From: Sphaerisporangium sp. TRM90804
GTDB taxonomy: Bacteria > Actinomycetota > Actinomycetes > Streptosporangiales > Streptosporangiaceae
NCBI RefSeq assembly: GCF_029846175.1
Contig: NZ_JARWAC010000009.1
Span: forward strand, 124,001 to 188,000
Length of the DNA: 64,000 bases
Reading direction: 5' to 3'
Shown here in pieces: positions 48,534 to 60,270 of this stretch. Each line of letters begins with the position of its first letter. The first letter of the stretch is position 1. The notes under the pieces were generated by a model, which saw nothing but the letters and a program-made list of their open reading frames with translations, did not search any database and was not told where the DNA came from. A program made the position numbers and the translations under genes.

Positions 48534-49951
48534 CCGCCGCCAGGGCCGCCGCCGCCGCCGGCCTCGCCCTCCTCCTGGCCACCGCCTGCACCGCGCCTGC
48601 GCCACCGCGCAGCCAGGCGAGCACCGCGGCCGGCACGGCCTGCGCACGGCCCCAGGGCCCCCCGGCGGCCGAGAAGCCCACCACGATCGACGTCGTCGAG
48701 CAGGCCTACTTCTGCATCCTGGGCGCCTACTACAGCGGCGCCACGCTCGACGCCCGCTCGCTGCTGACCGCCGGCTTCGTCGCCCTCACCCGGGAACTCA
48801 ACCGCAACGGCCGCGACCTCCCCGACGCGACCATGCCCGCCCTGACCGGCGACCGCGAAGCCGACTGGACCGCCTTCGAAGCCGTCTACCGAAAGATCAC
48901 CGACCAGGTCCCCGACCTGCGCGACCGGCTGGCCGACGTCACCCTGCAAGCCGTCGTGGCCGCCCTCGGCGACAACCACGCCCGCTGGGCACACGACGTC
49001 CAGCGCCACCCCGACCTCCACGACGGCGACGCCTACGGCCTGGGCTTCCAGGCCAACGTCAACGGCCTCCAGATGGACGCCAACCCCGGCGCCGCCCTGC
49101 CCCCGCTGTTCGTCACCGCCGTGCAGGGCGGCGCCGCGCGGGCCGCCGGCCTGCGCCCCGGCGACCTCATCGAGGGGATCGACGGGTCGGCGCCCTTCGT
49201 CGACGGCCAGGCCACCCCCGCGATCGCCGGCCTCTACCCGGAGTATCCAGAGGCGCGACCGGTGAAGCTGCGACTCCTGCGGCAGAGCACCGGACGCCGC
49301 TGGACCGCCACCCTCCAGCCCGGCCTCTTCCCGCGCGATCCGGCCGGCCTGCGGGTGGTGCGATCGAAGCTGGTGGACGACGACATCGCCTACGTCCAGA
49401 TGGCCCAGTTCTCCCCCGACTCCGCGAACCGGGTCCTGCGGGCGATCACCCGGCTGCGCACCGGCCGGACGTTGTCGGGCGTCGTGCTCGACCTGCGCGG
49501 CAACGGCGGCGGCAGCCCCGTGGAGGCGGCCCGGCTGGTCAGCGCGTTCGTCCACGGCAAGCCCACCGCCTACCAGTGCGCCGTGGACGGCAGGTGCCAG
49601 ACGATGTGGACCGACGACACCGTCGAGCTGGTCGGCCTGCCGCTGGTGGTGCTCACCGACCGCGGCTGCGCCTCGGCCTGCGAGCACTTCAGCTCCGCGA
49701 TCAAAGACCTGCGCGCTGGCCTGCTCGTCGGCACCAGGACGGCCGGGGCCGTCTCCGGCCCGGCCTCGCCGTACCTGCTCGGCGACAACACCGTGCTGAG
49801 CTTCCCCACCAGGCACCACCGGGGCCCCCACCGCGAGGTGATCGACCGGATCGGCGTCCCGCCCGACCACCACATCCCCCTCACCCCAAAGGACGCGGCC
49901 GCCGGACGCGACCTCGCCCTGGCCAAGGCCCTGACCCTGCTGCGCACGTGA
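48530..49951 (+). CDS. S41 family peptidase lipoprotein with PDZ domain
   Basis: 473 residues from the ATG at 48530 inside the permease stop. Signal peptide with lipobox LLLATAC (Cys about 20). A helical N-terminal domain, a PDZ domain (PLFVTAVQGGAARAAGLRPG, DLIEGIDGSAPF) and the tail-protease-like S41 core: VQMAQFSPDSANRVLRAI, VVLDLRGNGGGSPVEAARL, and catalytic Ser in LTDRGCASACEHFSSAIKDL. Anchored outside the membrane, it would trim extracellular protein or peptide substrates. Its coupling to an ABC exporter is notable. Confidence 0.9.
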   Translation: MTAARAAAAAGLALLLATACTAPAPPRSQASTAAGTACARPQGPPAAEKPTTIDVVEQAYFCILGAYYSGATLDARSLLTAGFVALTRELNRNGRDLPDATMPALTGDREADWTAFEAVYRKITDQVPDLRDRLADVTLQAVVAALGDNHARWAHDVQRHPDLHDGDAYGLGFQANVNGLQMDANPGAALPPLFVTAVQGGAARAAGLRPGDLIEGIDGSAPFVDGQATPAIAGLYPEYPEARPVKLRLLRQSTGRRWTATLQPGLFPRDPAGLRVVRSKLVDDDIAYVQMAQFSPDSANRVLRAITRLRTGRTLSGVVLDLRGNGGGSPVEAARLVSAFVHGKPTAYQCAVDGRCQTMWTDDTVELVGLPLVVLTDRGCASACEHFSSAIKDLRAGLLVGTRTAGAVSGPASPYLLGDNTVLSFPTRHHRGPHREVIDRIGVPPDHHIPLTPKDAAAGRDLALAKALTLLRT

Positions 49952-49963
49952 AGGGACCTCCCC

Positions 49964-51118
49964 ATGAGAAGACTCCTGACCCTCGCCGCGGGCCTGGCCG
50001 TCCTCGCCGTGTCCGCCTGCTCCGCCCCCGCCGCGCCCAGGTCCGACGCCCCGCCGGCCGAACCGCCCGACCCCGCCACCCTGCCCGCCCCCACCGGCGC
50101 CCATCCGGTCGGCACCACCACCCTGCACCTGACCGACACCTCACGCCCCGACCCCTGGGACCTCGACGCCGACATCAGGGAGCTCAAGGTCACCCTGTGG
50201 TACCCGACCGGGCGGCGCGGGGGGAAGCGCGCGCCGTACATGACGCCCAGGGAAGCGGAACTCCTCCTGAAAGGCTCCGGGATCGCGACCACGCCGTACG
50301 ACACGCTGAGCAGGACCCGCACCAACGCCGTCGAGGACGCCGCCCCCGAGGGGAAGGGGCTTGCACTGGTGGTGCTCTCCCCCGGCTTCACCAAGCCGGT
50401 GAGCACGCTCACGTCCCTGGCCGAGGACCTGGCCAGCCGGGGGTACGTCGTGGCCGGGATCGACCACACCCACGAGAGCTACGCCACCACCCTGTCCGAC
50501 GGGCGGGTCGCCGAGTGCCTCGCCTGCGACAGCGACACCGACCCGGGCTCCCACGCCGCCCTGGTCCAGGGCCGGGCCGCCGACGTCTCCTTCGTCCTCG
50601 ACCGGCTGACCTCCGCCCGGAACCGGCCCGGCCTGATCGACCGCACGCGGATCGCGATGGTGGGCCAGTCGATCGGCGGGGCGAGCGCCGTGGCGGCCAT
50701 GCTGAAGGACTCGCGCGTGCGCGCCGGGATCGACATGGACGGCACCACCTACGCCCGCGTCCCCGAGAGCGGGCTCTCCCGGCCGTTCATGTTCCTGGGT
50801 TCGCGCAACCACGTCCCGGGCGGACCCGACACCTCCTGGGACCGCGACTGGAAGCGGCTGACCGGGTGGAAGCGCTGGCTCGTGCTGACAGACGCCGAAC
50901 ACCAGTCGTTCACCGACATCCCGCTGGTGGCGGACGTCCTCGGCATCGAGCCCCTCCCCGGCATGCTGCCCGCGGCCCGTGGCGCGGAGCTCACCCGCAC
51001 CTACGTGGCGGCCTTCCTCGACCGGCACCTGAGATCACGACGACGCCCCCTCCTGGACGGGCCGTCCCCGCGCTACCCCGAGGTCACGTTCTGCCCGGCG
51101 GCCTGCGGCCGATCCTGA
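49964..51118 (+). CDS. alpha/beta hydrolase lipoprotein (PAF-acetylhydrolase-like)
   Basis: 384 residues, 12 bases after the S41 gene. Lipobox LAVLAVSAC (Cys about 19), then a Pro-rich linker. LKVTLWYPTGRRGGKRAPYM and VVLSPGFTKPVSTLTSLAED are followed by nucleophile elbow AMVGQSIGGASAVAAML (Ser about 232), Asp in GIDMDGTTY and His in LVLTDAEHQSFTDI. It resembles bacterial platelet-activating-factor acetylhydrolase or polyester hydrolases. Exported and membrane-anchored; last gene of the operon. Confidence 0.88.
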   Translation: MRRLLTLAAGLAVLAVSACSAPAAPRSDAPPAEPPDPATLPAPTGAHPVGTTTLHLTDTSRPDPWDLDADIRELKVTLWYPTGRRGGKRAPYMTPREAELLLKGSGIATTPYDTLSRTRTNAVEDAAPEGKGLALVVLSPGFTKPVSTLTSLAEDLASRGYVVAGIDHTHESYATTLSDGRVAECLACDSDTDPGSHAALVQGRAADVSFVLDRLTSARNRPGLIDRTRIAMVGQSIGGASAVAAMLKDSRVRAGIDMDGTTYARVPESGLSRPFMFLGSRNHVPGGPDTSWDRDWKRLTGWKRWLVLTDAEHQSFTDIPLVADVLGIEPLPGMLPAARGAELTRTYVAAFLDRHLRSRRRPLLDGPSPRYPEVTFCPAACGRS

Positions 51119-51135
51119 GACCCGCGCGGCGACGG

Positions 51136-51588
51136 TCACTTCGTCGCGGTCTGGCGCTCGGCGACCAGCTTGAAGACCCGCTTGAACTCCGCGTACGCCT
51201 CCTCGCCGACCTCCCGCGCGTGCTCGGCCTCCATCTCCACCAGGACGGCGTCCGACTTCACCATGTGATCGCGGCCAAGGTCGGTGGGCACGACGAGTTT
51301 GGCCCTGCGGTCGGCGGGATCAGGCCGCCGCTCCACGTACCCGAGCGTCACCAGCTCGTCCACCAGGGTGCCGATCACCTGCTTGTGCTGGCCCGACTGC
51401 GCGGCCAGATCGGAGGCCCGGCTGCCCTCCACGTCCAGGTAGGCCAGCACGGCCCCGTGGCGCGGCCTGACCCGCGCGTGCCCCAGCTCCGCCAACCGGG
51501 AGTAGAGCTCCTTCTGCAGGCTGAACAACGTCCGGCTGGACAGGATCCCCAGGTCGGGCAGTTCCCGCTTGCGCTCGCTCCTCCGCAC
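51136..51588 (-). CDS. MarR family transcriptional regulator
   Basis: 150 residues. Winged HTH: LGHARVRPRHGAVLAYLDVE, ASDLAAQSGQHKQVIGTLVD, ELVTLGYVERRPDPADRRAK. Divergent from the ABM/NmrA pair, with an AT-rich gap that includes repeated TCACTA words, so it probably represses that pair. Converges on the hydrolase operon. Confidence 0.9.
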   Translation of the reverse strand: MRRSERKRELPDLGILSSRTLFSLQKELYSRLAELGHARVRPRHGAVLAYLDVEGSRASDLAAQSGQHKQVIGTLVDELVTLGYVERRPDPADRRAKLVVPTDLGRDHMVKSDAVLVEMEAEHAREVGEEAYAEFKRVFKLVAERQTATK

Positions 51589-51601
51589 CGCACGCCTCCC
51601 A

Positions 51602-51650
51602 TTTGGTCACTAATTTTGACAGTCACTATTTCTTACTATATTTTCCTGGT
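51602..51650 (+). promoter_or_regulatory. AT-rich promoter/operator between MarR and ABM genes
   Basis: TTGACA (51616-51621) and TATATT (51637-51642), 15 bases apart (16 for TTTGAC). The GTG at 51651 would be at or next to the start of transcription, that is, leaderless. GGTCACTAATTTTGACAGTC forms an imperfect dyad, and TCACTA occurs twice, 17 bases apart: likely MarR sites. Confidence 0.55.
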
Positions 51651-51934
51651 GTGACGACGACAGTGGAGATCACCAGGTTCCGCGTCTCTCCCGGGCACGC
51701 GACGGCCCTGCTGGCCGCCCGTGACGGGATGATCGCGGACTTCCAGGCCGACCGGGCCGGGTTTCTGGGCGCCAAGTTGGTTCGCCTGTCCGACGGCGAA
51801 TGGCTGGACATCGTGGAGTGGCGCTCGCCGGCCGACTTCGCGGCCTCCCGAGCCAAGGGCGGCAATCGGCCAGGCATCCAGGCCTTCTTCGCCCTGATCG
51901 ACGAACTCGTTTCCACGGAAGAGGGGACTTCGGA

Positions 51935-51938
<4 letters not shown>
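51651..51938 (+). CDS. antibiotic biosynthesis monooxygenase (ABM) domain protein
   Basis: 95 residues from GTG 51651. Single dimeric alpha-beta barrel: TTVEITRFRVSPGHATALLA, ARDGMIADFQADRAGFLGAK, LSDGEWLDIVEWRSPADFAA. Members oxidise quinone-like or reactive small molecules without cofactor, or are scavengers. Its stop overlaps the NmrA-like gene. Controlled by the divergent MarR, a common quinone/electrophile-sensing layout. Confidence 0.85.
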
Positions 51939-54359
<2,421 letters not shown>

Positions 54360-54522
54360 GGGCCCCTCGCGGACGTCATCGCTCACGGGGAAGGCGCGCC
54401 GTCGAGCGGCATGTGACCAGCCTGGCGGTCCCGGAGAAGCGCACCGCCGAGACGACGTCGATCGCCCGGTAACCGCTGGTGCCGGGGAGATCGGGGTCGT
54501 GGCCTCCGGGCGGGCCGGCCTC

Positions 54523-55455
54523 CTATCGCCGTGCCCAGGCCGGTGTCCAGACCTCGCCGTCGGGGTGCTCGGGCCGTCCGGAGCCGAAGTGGTCGCGGAG
54601 TGCGGCGAGCGCGGGGTGCGGGTTGTCGCGGTGCCAGGTCAGCGAGTGCGGGTAGACCGGCGTCGGGTCACGCAGGGCGATGCGCCGCAGGCCGTGGTCG
54701 GCGGGCCAGACCAGGCGGGTGCGCTCGCCGACGAAGGTCGCCAGCGACCGGGAGTCGGCGATGGTGTCCAGCAGGGGCTCGGTGCCGAAGCCGGGGCCGG
54801 TGATCTCGATGGTGAGCCCGAACGCGGCGGCGAGGTCGTCGTAGAAGGCGGCCCACTCGGTTCCGGGAACGATGCCCGGCATCCAGATGCGGTGCCCGGC
54901 GAGCTCGGCGGGCGTTGCCGCGGGAACGCCGGCGAGCCGGTGGGCCGGCCCGGTGAGGAGCTGGACGGGTTCGTCGAAGACCCTGGCGACCCCGACGTCG
55001 TCGGGAAGCCGCCGGCCGGGCATGGTGACGGCGCGGAAGGACGCGTCGATCGTGCCGGACCGGACGGCGGCGACGGCCGCGTCCGCGTCGAAGAGGGTCA
55101 CGACGTCGAGCTCCACCTCGGGATGCACGCGATGGAACTCGCCCAGCAGGGCGGCCGGGGCGAGCCGCCGGCCGATCACGTCGACGCGCAGCGCGCGGCG
55201 GCCGGGACGAACGCTGGCGATCGCCCGATCCTCGGCCCGCAGGAGCTCGCGGGCGTGGGGCAGGAACGCCTGCCCGTCGATGGTGAGCCGCGTTCCGCGC
55301 GCGGTGCGGGTGAACAGCCGGACCCCGAGGTTCCTCTCCAGGGTGGCGACGCGCTTGGAGACGGCCTGCTGGGTGATCGACAACTCGTCGGCGGCGTCCT
55401 GGAACCGCCCCGCGTCGGCGGCGGCCACGAAGGTGCGCACGGCATCGAGATCCAC
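54523..55455 (-). CDS. LysR family transcriptional regulator
   Basis: 310 residues. HTH: MDLDAVRTFVAAADAGRFQD, AADELSITQQAVSKRVATLE, NLGVRLFTRTARGTRLT. The substrate domain has ALRVDVIGRRLAPAALLGEF and MPGIVPGTEWAAFYDDLAAA. Divergent from the MFS exporter with a LysR-type dyad between, so it is the likely regulator of that exporter. Confidence 0.92.
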   Translation of the reverse strand: MDLDAVRTFVAAADAGRFQDAADELSITQQAVSKRVATLERNLGVRLFTRTARGTRLTIDGQAFLPHARELLRAEDRAIASVRPGRRALRVDVIGRRLAPAALLGEFHRVHPEVELDVVTLFDADAAVAAVRSGTIDASFRAVTMPGRRLPDDVGVARVFDEPVQLLTGPAHRLAGVPAATPAELAGHRIWMPGIVPGTEWAAFYDDLAAAFGLTIEITGPGFGTEPLLDTIADSRSLATFVGERTRLVWPADHGLRRIALRDPTPVYPHSLTWHRDNPHPALAALRDHFGSGRPEHPDGEVWTPAWARR

Positions 55456-55472
55456 ACCGGCGAGGTTAGTCG

Positions 55473-55489
55473 CACAACGCCTGGTTGTG
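55473..55489. promoter_or_regulatory. LysR-type dyad CACAAC-N5-GTTGTG
   Basis: Perfect 6-5-6 inverted repeat, 17 bases before the LysR start and about 100 before the MFS start. Likely LysR autoregulatory and activation site. Confidence 0.6.
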
Positions 55490-55587
55490 TCGTTCCGGTG
55501 GATCGGTTGTTTGATCCCCTGGTCCGCTCGCCGCTTGGATGCCAGTGGTCAATTCGTGGTTGTTCGAGCCGACGAGAGCTGGGGCGC

Positions 55588-56820
55588 ATGACGGGCAGGC
55601 GGTCGCTGGGGCGGCGGTTCGGGTGGTTGTGGGCGGCGTACGCGGTCAGCTCGTACGGCACGGGCTTCGGGTTCGGGGCGTTCTCCCTGATCGCGGTCCT
55701 CGTGCTGCACTCCGGTCCGGCCGAGGTGTCGGCGCTGTCCGCCGTGGGGCTGGCGGTGGGGGCCGTGGTCGCGATTCCGCTCGGACCTTGGGTGGAGTTC
55801 CGCCGCAAGCGGCCGGTGATGGTGGCGATGGAACTGACCCGGTTCGCGGCGTTGATGAGCGTCCCCGCCGCGTTCGCGCTCGGCCTGCTCAGCTTCGCCC
55901 AGCTCCTCGTCGTCTCCGTCGTCGTCGCCGCCGCCAAAATCGCCTTCGGCGCGGCCGGCGGGGCGTACCTGAAGGCGCTCCTGCCGCCTGAGGACCTGCT
56001 CGTCGCGAACAGCCGCTTCGAGGCCACGACGTGGTCCGCGATCGTGGTCGGACCGCCGCTCGGCGGGGCCGCGATCGGCGTCTTCGGCCCGGTGACGACG
56101 GTGATCGCCGACGCGGTCAGCTACCTGCTGTCGGCGCTGGGCATCCACGCCATCGGCGGAAGCGAGCCGCGCCCCACACGCGCCGGCGCCCCGGGCCCGC
56201 GCGCGGGCGACCTGCTCGAAGGGTGGCGCGGCATCCTGGCCCACCCGACGCTGCGCAGGTTCTTCTTCAACACGATCCTGGTCAACGGCCTGATCATGGC
56301 GACCGAGCCGCTGCTCGCCGTGCTCCTGCTCGGCCGGCTCGGGTTCGCCCCCTGGCAGTACGGCCTCGCGTTCGCGGTCCCCTGCGTCGGCGGCCTCATC
56401 GGGGCGCGGCTGGCGCACCGGCTCGTGGCCAGGTTCGGCCGGCACGAGGTGATGCTCACCGTCGGGGCCCTGCGCGCGTGCTGGCCCATCGGGCTGGCGT
56501 TCGTCCAGCCCGGCGTCCCCGGGATCGTGCTCGTCATCGCCGTCCAACTCGGCCTGGTGACGTGCTGCGGCGTCTTCAACCCGGTGCTGGCCACCTACCG
56601 GCTCGCCCACACCGACACGGGCCGGGTCGCCCGCACCCTGTCCGCGTGGTCGATCAGCGCCGGCGTCGCCATCGCGGCCCTGACCGCCATATGGGGCCTG
56701 CTCGCCGCCGTCACCAGCCTTCGCACCGCTATCGCGCTCGCCGGGGTCCTCCTCCTGGCCACCCCGTTCCTGCTCCCCCGCCGCGAGCACGCGCGCTCCG
56801 GTCACGGCGGACCAGGCTGA
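55588..56820 (+). CDS. MFS transporter (12 membrane segments)
   Basis: 410 residues from the ATG at 55588; the very long upstream extension runs antisense to LysR and is rejected. LWAAYAVSSYGTGFGFGAFS, LGPWVEFRRKRPVMVAMELT (motif A), AKIAFGAAGGAYLKALLPPE and ANSRFEATTWSAIVVGPPLG fit the MFS_3/enterobactin-exporter-like group of drug exporters. Inner membrane, proton-driven efflux. Regulated by the divergent LysR gene. Confidence 0.88.
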   Translation: MTGRRSLGRRFGWLWAAYAVSSYGTGFGFGAFSLIAVLVLHSGPAEVSALSAVGLAVGAVVAIPLGPWVEFRRKRPVMVAMELTRFAALMSVPAAFALGLLSFAQLLVVSVVVAAAKIAFGAAGGAYLKALLPPEDLLVANSRFEATTWSAIVVGPPLGGAAIGVFGPVTTVIADAVSYLLSALGIHAIGGSEPRPTRAGAPGPRAGDLLEGWRGILAHPTLRRFFFNTILVNGLIMATEPLLAVLLLGRLGFAPWQYGLAFAVPCVGGLIGARLAHRLVARFGRHEVMLTVGALRACWPIGLAFVQPGVPGIVLVIAVQLGLVTCCGVFNPVLATYRLAHTDTGRVARTLSAWSISAGVAIAALTAIWGLLAAVTSLRTAIALAGVLLLATPFLLPRREHARSGHGGPG

Positions 56821-56925
56821 ACGGTGAGCACCCGGCGCCCGCCCCCCGGGCTCGGCGGCGCGTGCGGTTCGTGGAGTCCCGCTGCGTGCCGGCGCTGCTC
56901 GGAGGTGGCCGGGGGCGGGTGGGAG

Positions 56926-57795
56926 TCAGGGACGGCGGGCGGCCCAGACGGTGCGCTCGGTGCGCATCGTCAGGTCGTCGCGGCGCGCGATGCCGTGAGG
57001 GCTGTCGGGGTCGAGGAGCCGGTCGAGCGCGGTGAGGTCCTCGCGGGAGAGTGTCTCGGCGACGACGCCGCGGACGCGCCGCAGGCCGCCGAGTGCGTAA
57101 CGGCCGATCGCCTCGCTGCGTGAGCCCTCGATGCTCAAGGTGATGGTGCGTTCACCCTCGACGGTGAATCCGGCGCCGGTGAGCATCGGGCCCCAGTCGG
57201 CGCCGCGGTGGGGCATGTGCCCGGCCCGCATGCGGTCGGCCGCGGCGTGGGCGCGTTCTTCCAGGCCGGGCCGGTCCTCGGGAGCGCTGGGGGGCAGGAA
57301 GCGGGGGAAGCCCGCCAGTTCGACGACGGCGAACAGTCCGCCGGGGGTGAGCAGGTCGTGGACGGTGCGCAGTACGCGGGCGGGGTGGGCCATGTGGTGC
57401 ATCGAGGCCGACGCCCACACCAGGTCCGGTGATCCGAGGTCGGGCCACCCGCCCGCGTCGAGGTCGGCCAGCACGGTGCGCACGCGCTCCTGCGTGCCAC
57501 GGGCGCACGCCTTCTCGCGCAGACGCTGAAGGTGTTCGGCGGAAGTGTCGACGGCGGTGACGTGCGCGTCGGGGAAGCGGTCGAGCAGGGCGAAGGTCCC
57601 CGCCCCGGTGCCGCAGCCCAGATCCACGATCTGGCGGGGGGCGGTACGCAGCGGGAGCCATGCGGTGATGGAGGCCGTGTGCTCGGAGAGGACCTCGGCG
57701 TCCAGGTCGAGGATCTCCACCTGCCCGCCGGTTCCGTGCTGGTGGTGTCCGTGCGAGGCGTCGTGGTGAGAGGTGTGCGGGTGTGCTTGGGTCAT
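56926..57795 (-). CDS. class I SAM-dependent methyltransferase with His-rich N-terminus
   Basis: 289 residues from the ATG at 57795. Residues 5-21 (HPHTSHHDASHGHHQHG) are His-rich, able to bind metal. SAM motifs: IVDLGCGTGAGTFALL (about 57-72), VTAVDTSAEHLQRL, VLADLDAGGWPDLGSPDLVW and LLTPGGLFAVVELAG. A general small-molecule methyltransferase fold; substrate unknown. 120 bases after the XRE-cupin gene on the same strand, so they may be co-transcribed. Confidence 0.87.
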   Translation of the reverse strand: MTQAHPHTSHHDASHGHHQHGTGGQVEILDLDAEVLSEHTASITAWLPLRTAPRQIVDLGCGTGAGTFALLDRFPDAHVTAVDTSAEHLQRLREKACARGTQERVRTVLADLDAGGWPDLGSPDLVWASASMHHMAHPARVLRTVHDLLTPGGLFAVVELAGFPRFLPPSAPEDRPGLEERAHAAADRMRAGHMPHRGADWGPMLTGAGFTVEGERTITLSIEGSRSEAIGRYALGGLRRVRGVVAETLSREDLTALDRLLDPDSPHGIARRDDLTMRTERTVWAARRP

Positions 57796-57915
57796 GCCTT
57801 GACGATAGGGCGGGTATGCGCCTGAGGCATGCACTCTCCCGACTTGCGCAAGACGATGGCCGGGTCTGCTGCCTGGCGCGCAAGGTGCGCATGTGCCGCC
57901 GTGCGGGCCGCGCCG

Positions 57916-58503
57916 TCATTCGGGAGCGTCGTCGCGCTCGGAGCCCTCGTTCCGGTGGCCGCGGCGGGCGTCGCGGTCGAAGATGCCCAGAATCTCGCAG
58001 GGCCCGCCTTCGGCGCCGATGGCGTGCGGCATCATCGTGGGGAACTCGGCGGCCTGGTTGGTCTCGACGCGGAAGCGGCGGTGGCCGAGCATCAGGATCG
58101 CGGTGCCCGACAGGACGACGAGCCATTCGCGCCCCGGGTGAGCGCGCATGCGCGCCGGGTTCTCGGGCGGTGGTTCGGTCATGCGCTGGCGCACGACGCT
58201 CATGCCGGGGTCGCCCTTGACGGACCAGCGCATCCGGCCGTGGGCGCCGTCGATCATCGGGCTGGTGACGACGTCGTCGGCTGCGGTCTCGACGAGCTGG
58301 TCGAGGGTGGTGTCCAGAGCGCGGGCGAGGATGACGAGCTGGTCCAGCGCGAGGCGGCGCCGGCCGCTCTCGATGCGGCTGAGCGAGGACTGGCTGAGGT
58401 TCGTGCGGGTGGCCAGCTCCTCCAGCGACCAGCCCTGAGCCACCCGCAGAGCGCGGATGCGTTTGCGTACGAGGCTGTCCAGCTCTCCATCTTCTTGCGT
58501 CAT
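57916..58503 (-). CDS. XRE-cupin transcriptional regulator
   Basis: 195 residues from the ATG at 58503 (AGGA eight bases upstream). HTH_3: RKRIRALRVAQGWSLEELAT, TNLSQSSLSRIESGRRRLAL; then a cupin_2 domain with HPGREWLVVLSGTAILMLGH and FPTMMPHAIGAEGGPCEILG. Cupin HTH proteins sense small acids or amines. Divergent from the DHA2 exporter, with an inverted repeat covering its start codon; likely repressor of that exporter. Confidence 0.9.
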   Translation of the reverse strand: MTQEDGELDSLVRKRIRALRVAQGWSLEELATRTNLSQSSLSRIESGRRRLALDQLVILARALDTTLDQLVETAADDVVTSPMIDGAHGRMRWSVKGDPGMSVVRQRMTEPPPENPARMRAHPGREWLVVLSGTAILMLGHRRFRVETNQAAEFPTMMPHAIGAEGGPCEILGIFDRDARRGHRNEGSERDDAPE

Positions 58504-58518
58504 AGGCAACATCCTATG
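58501..58518. promoter_or_regulatory. inverted repeat CATAGG-N6-CCTATG
   Basis: Perfect 6-6-6 repeat that includes the start codon of the XRE-cupin gene, in the gap shared with the DHA2 exporter. Probable operator for both. Confidence 0.55.
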
Positions 58519-58595
58519 CCCTGCGTGCAATAAGGGCTTAGCGTCCTTGCAGTGATTTCGCCTGCCTTTCGCACCCCCCCTTCTGAGAGGAAACG

Positions 58596-60209
58596 ATGAC
58601 TATGAACCAGCCTGCCCTGGGGGCGGCCGGACACGCGGGAGGCGAGGGCGGCCCGGATGCGCGTCAGCTGCGTACGATCCTGGTCGCCGTCTCGATCGCC
58701 CTGATGGCCGTCATCGCGTCGGTGTCCGGGCTGAACGTCGCGCAGACCCACATGGCCGTCGAGTTCGGCGCCTCGCAGAGCACGATCCTGTGGATCATCA
58801 ACATCTACACCCTCGCCCTGGCCGCGCTGCTGCTCCCGCTCGGCGCGATCGGTGACCGCCTGGGCCGCAAGCCCATGCTGGTCACCGGGCTCGGGGTCTT
58901 CGGCGCCGCGAACGTCGTGGCGGGCCTGGCCCCGACGGCGGAGGTCATGCTCGGCGCGCGCGTGGCCGGCGGTGTCGGCGCGGCGATGATCATGCCGATC
59001 ACCCTGGCCGTCATCACCTCCACCTTCCCCGAGGAGCGGCGCGGCAAGGCGATCGGCGTGTGGACCGGCGTCGCCGGGGGCGGCGGCATCCTGGGCATGT
59101 TCCTCTCCGCGCTCCTCGTCGACGTCGCCGACTGGCGCTGGCTGTTCGCCCTGCCGGTGGCCCTGGTGGTGGTTGCCGCGGCCATGACGCTGAGGTCGGT
59201 TCCCGACTCCCGTGAGAAGCCGGCCCATCGCTTCGACACCGCCGGCGCGCTGGTCTCCACGGTCGCCGTGGTCGGCCTCGTCTTCGTCCTGCAGGAAGGC
59301 CCCGAACGCGGCTGGACCGCCCCCGCCACCCTGGTCGGCCTCGCCGTCGGTCTCATCGCCGGCATCGGCTTCGTGGCCTGGCAGTCGCACCGCCGCGACG
59401 CCGCACTGCTGGACGTGCGACTGTTCCGTGAGCGCGGCCTGGCCGCGGGGTCGATCACGTTGCTGGTCGTCTTCGGCGTGCAGGCGGGTATCGCCGTGGT
59501 CCTCTTCCCCTTCTTCCAGGTCGTCCTGGGCTGGTCGGGTCTGCTGTCCACGGTCGCGATGATGCCCATGGCCGTCATGATGATGGCGGCCTCCGGCCTG
59601 GCCCCCGTCCTCGCCGCCCGCATCGGTGCCCGCTCGACGACGGCCACCGGCGTCGCGCTGGCCGGCGTCGGCCTGGCGCTCATGGCCCTGTTCGTCTCCG
59701 TCGACGGCGGATACCTTTCCATCCTGCCCGGCCTGCTCGCCATGGGCCTCGGCATGGGCCTGTCGATGACGCCGTCCACCGAGGCCGTCACCGCCTCCCT
59801 GCCGCGCGAGAAGCAGGGCGTCGCCTCCGCGCTCAACGACGTCACCCGCGAGTTCGGCACCGCGCTCGGCGTCGCCCTGCTCGGCGCGCTCGTGTCCGCC
59901 GGCTACCGCGGCGCCATCGCCGACAGGCTCGACGGCGTTCCTCGGGTCGCCGCCGACATCGCGCGCGAAGGCGTCGCCAACGCCGCCGAGGTGGCGCCCA
60001 GCGCCGGCTCGCACGCACGCGACCTGCTGCGTGCCGCCCAGCAGTCCTTCGTCGACGGCTGGCAGGAGGCCATGTGGGCGGGCGTCGCCGTCATGGGCGC
60101 GCTCTTCCTCTACATCGCCCTCCGGGGCCCGAAGAACACGGCCCCCGCCGTCGAGGACGAGACAGAGGCCACCGAGGCCGTCGCCGCCGGCTCACCACGC
60201 GGGAACTGA
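58596..60209 (+). CDS. DHA2 family MFS drug exporter (14 membrane segments)
   Basis: 537 residues; GAGAGGAAACG precedes the ATG. Motif A LLPLGAIGDRLGRKPMLVTG, motif C-like GARVAGGVGAAMIMPITLAV, and WIINIYTLALAALLLP near the start identify the EmrB/QacA group. The extracytoplasmic loop before the last helix carries AREGVANAAEVAPSAGSHAR. A proton-coupled inner-membrane pump for hydrophobic or cationic drugs. Divergent from the XRE-cupin gene. Confidence 0.92.
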   Translation: MTMNQPALGAAGHAGGEGGPDARQLRTILVAVSIALMAVIASVSGLNVAQTHMAVEFGASQSTILWIINIYTLALAALLLPLGAIGDRLGRKPMLVTGLGVFGAANVVAGLAPTAEVMLGARVAGGVGAAMIMPITLAVITSTFPEERRGKAIGVWTGVAGGGGILGMFLSALLVDVADWRWLFALPVALVVVAAAMTLRSVPDSREKPAHRFDTAGALVSTVAVVGLVFVLQEGPERGWTAPATLVGLAVGLIAGIGFVAWQSHRRDAALLDVRLFRERGLAAGSITLLVVFGVQAGIAVVLFPFFQVVLGWSGLLSTVAMMPMAVMMMAASGLAPVLAARIGARSTTATGVALAGVGLALMALFVSVDGGYLSILPGLLAMGLGMGLSMTPSTEAVTASLPREKQGVASALNDVTREFGTALGVALLGALVSAGYRGAIADRLDGVPRVAADIAREGVANAAEVAPSAGSHARDLLRAAQQSFVDGWQEAMWAGVAVMGALFLYIALRGPKNTAPAVEDETEATEAVAAGSPRGN

Positions 60210-60270
60210 GCGCACGGCAAGCCCAACCGCTCGTGCTCCGGCGGGGTGCCCGGCACCGTGCTCGCGGCGC

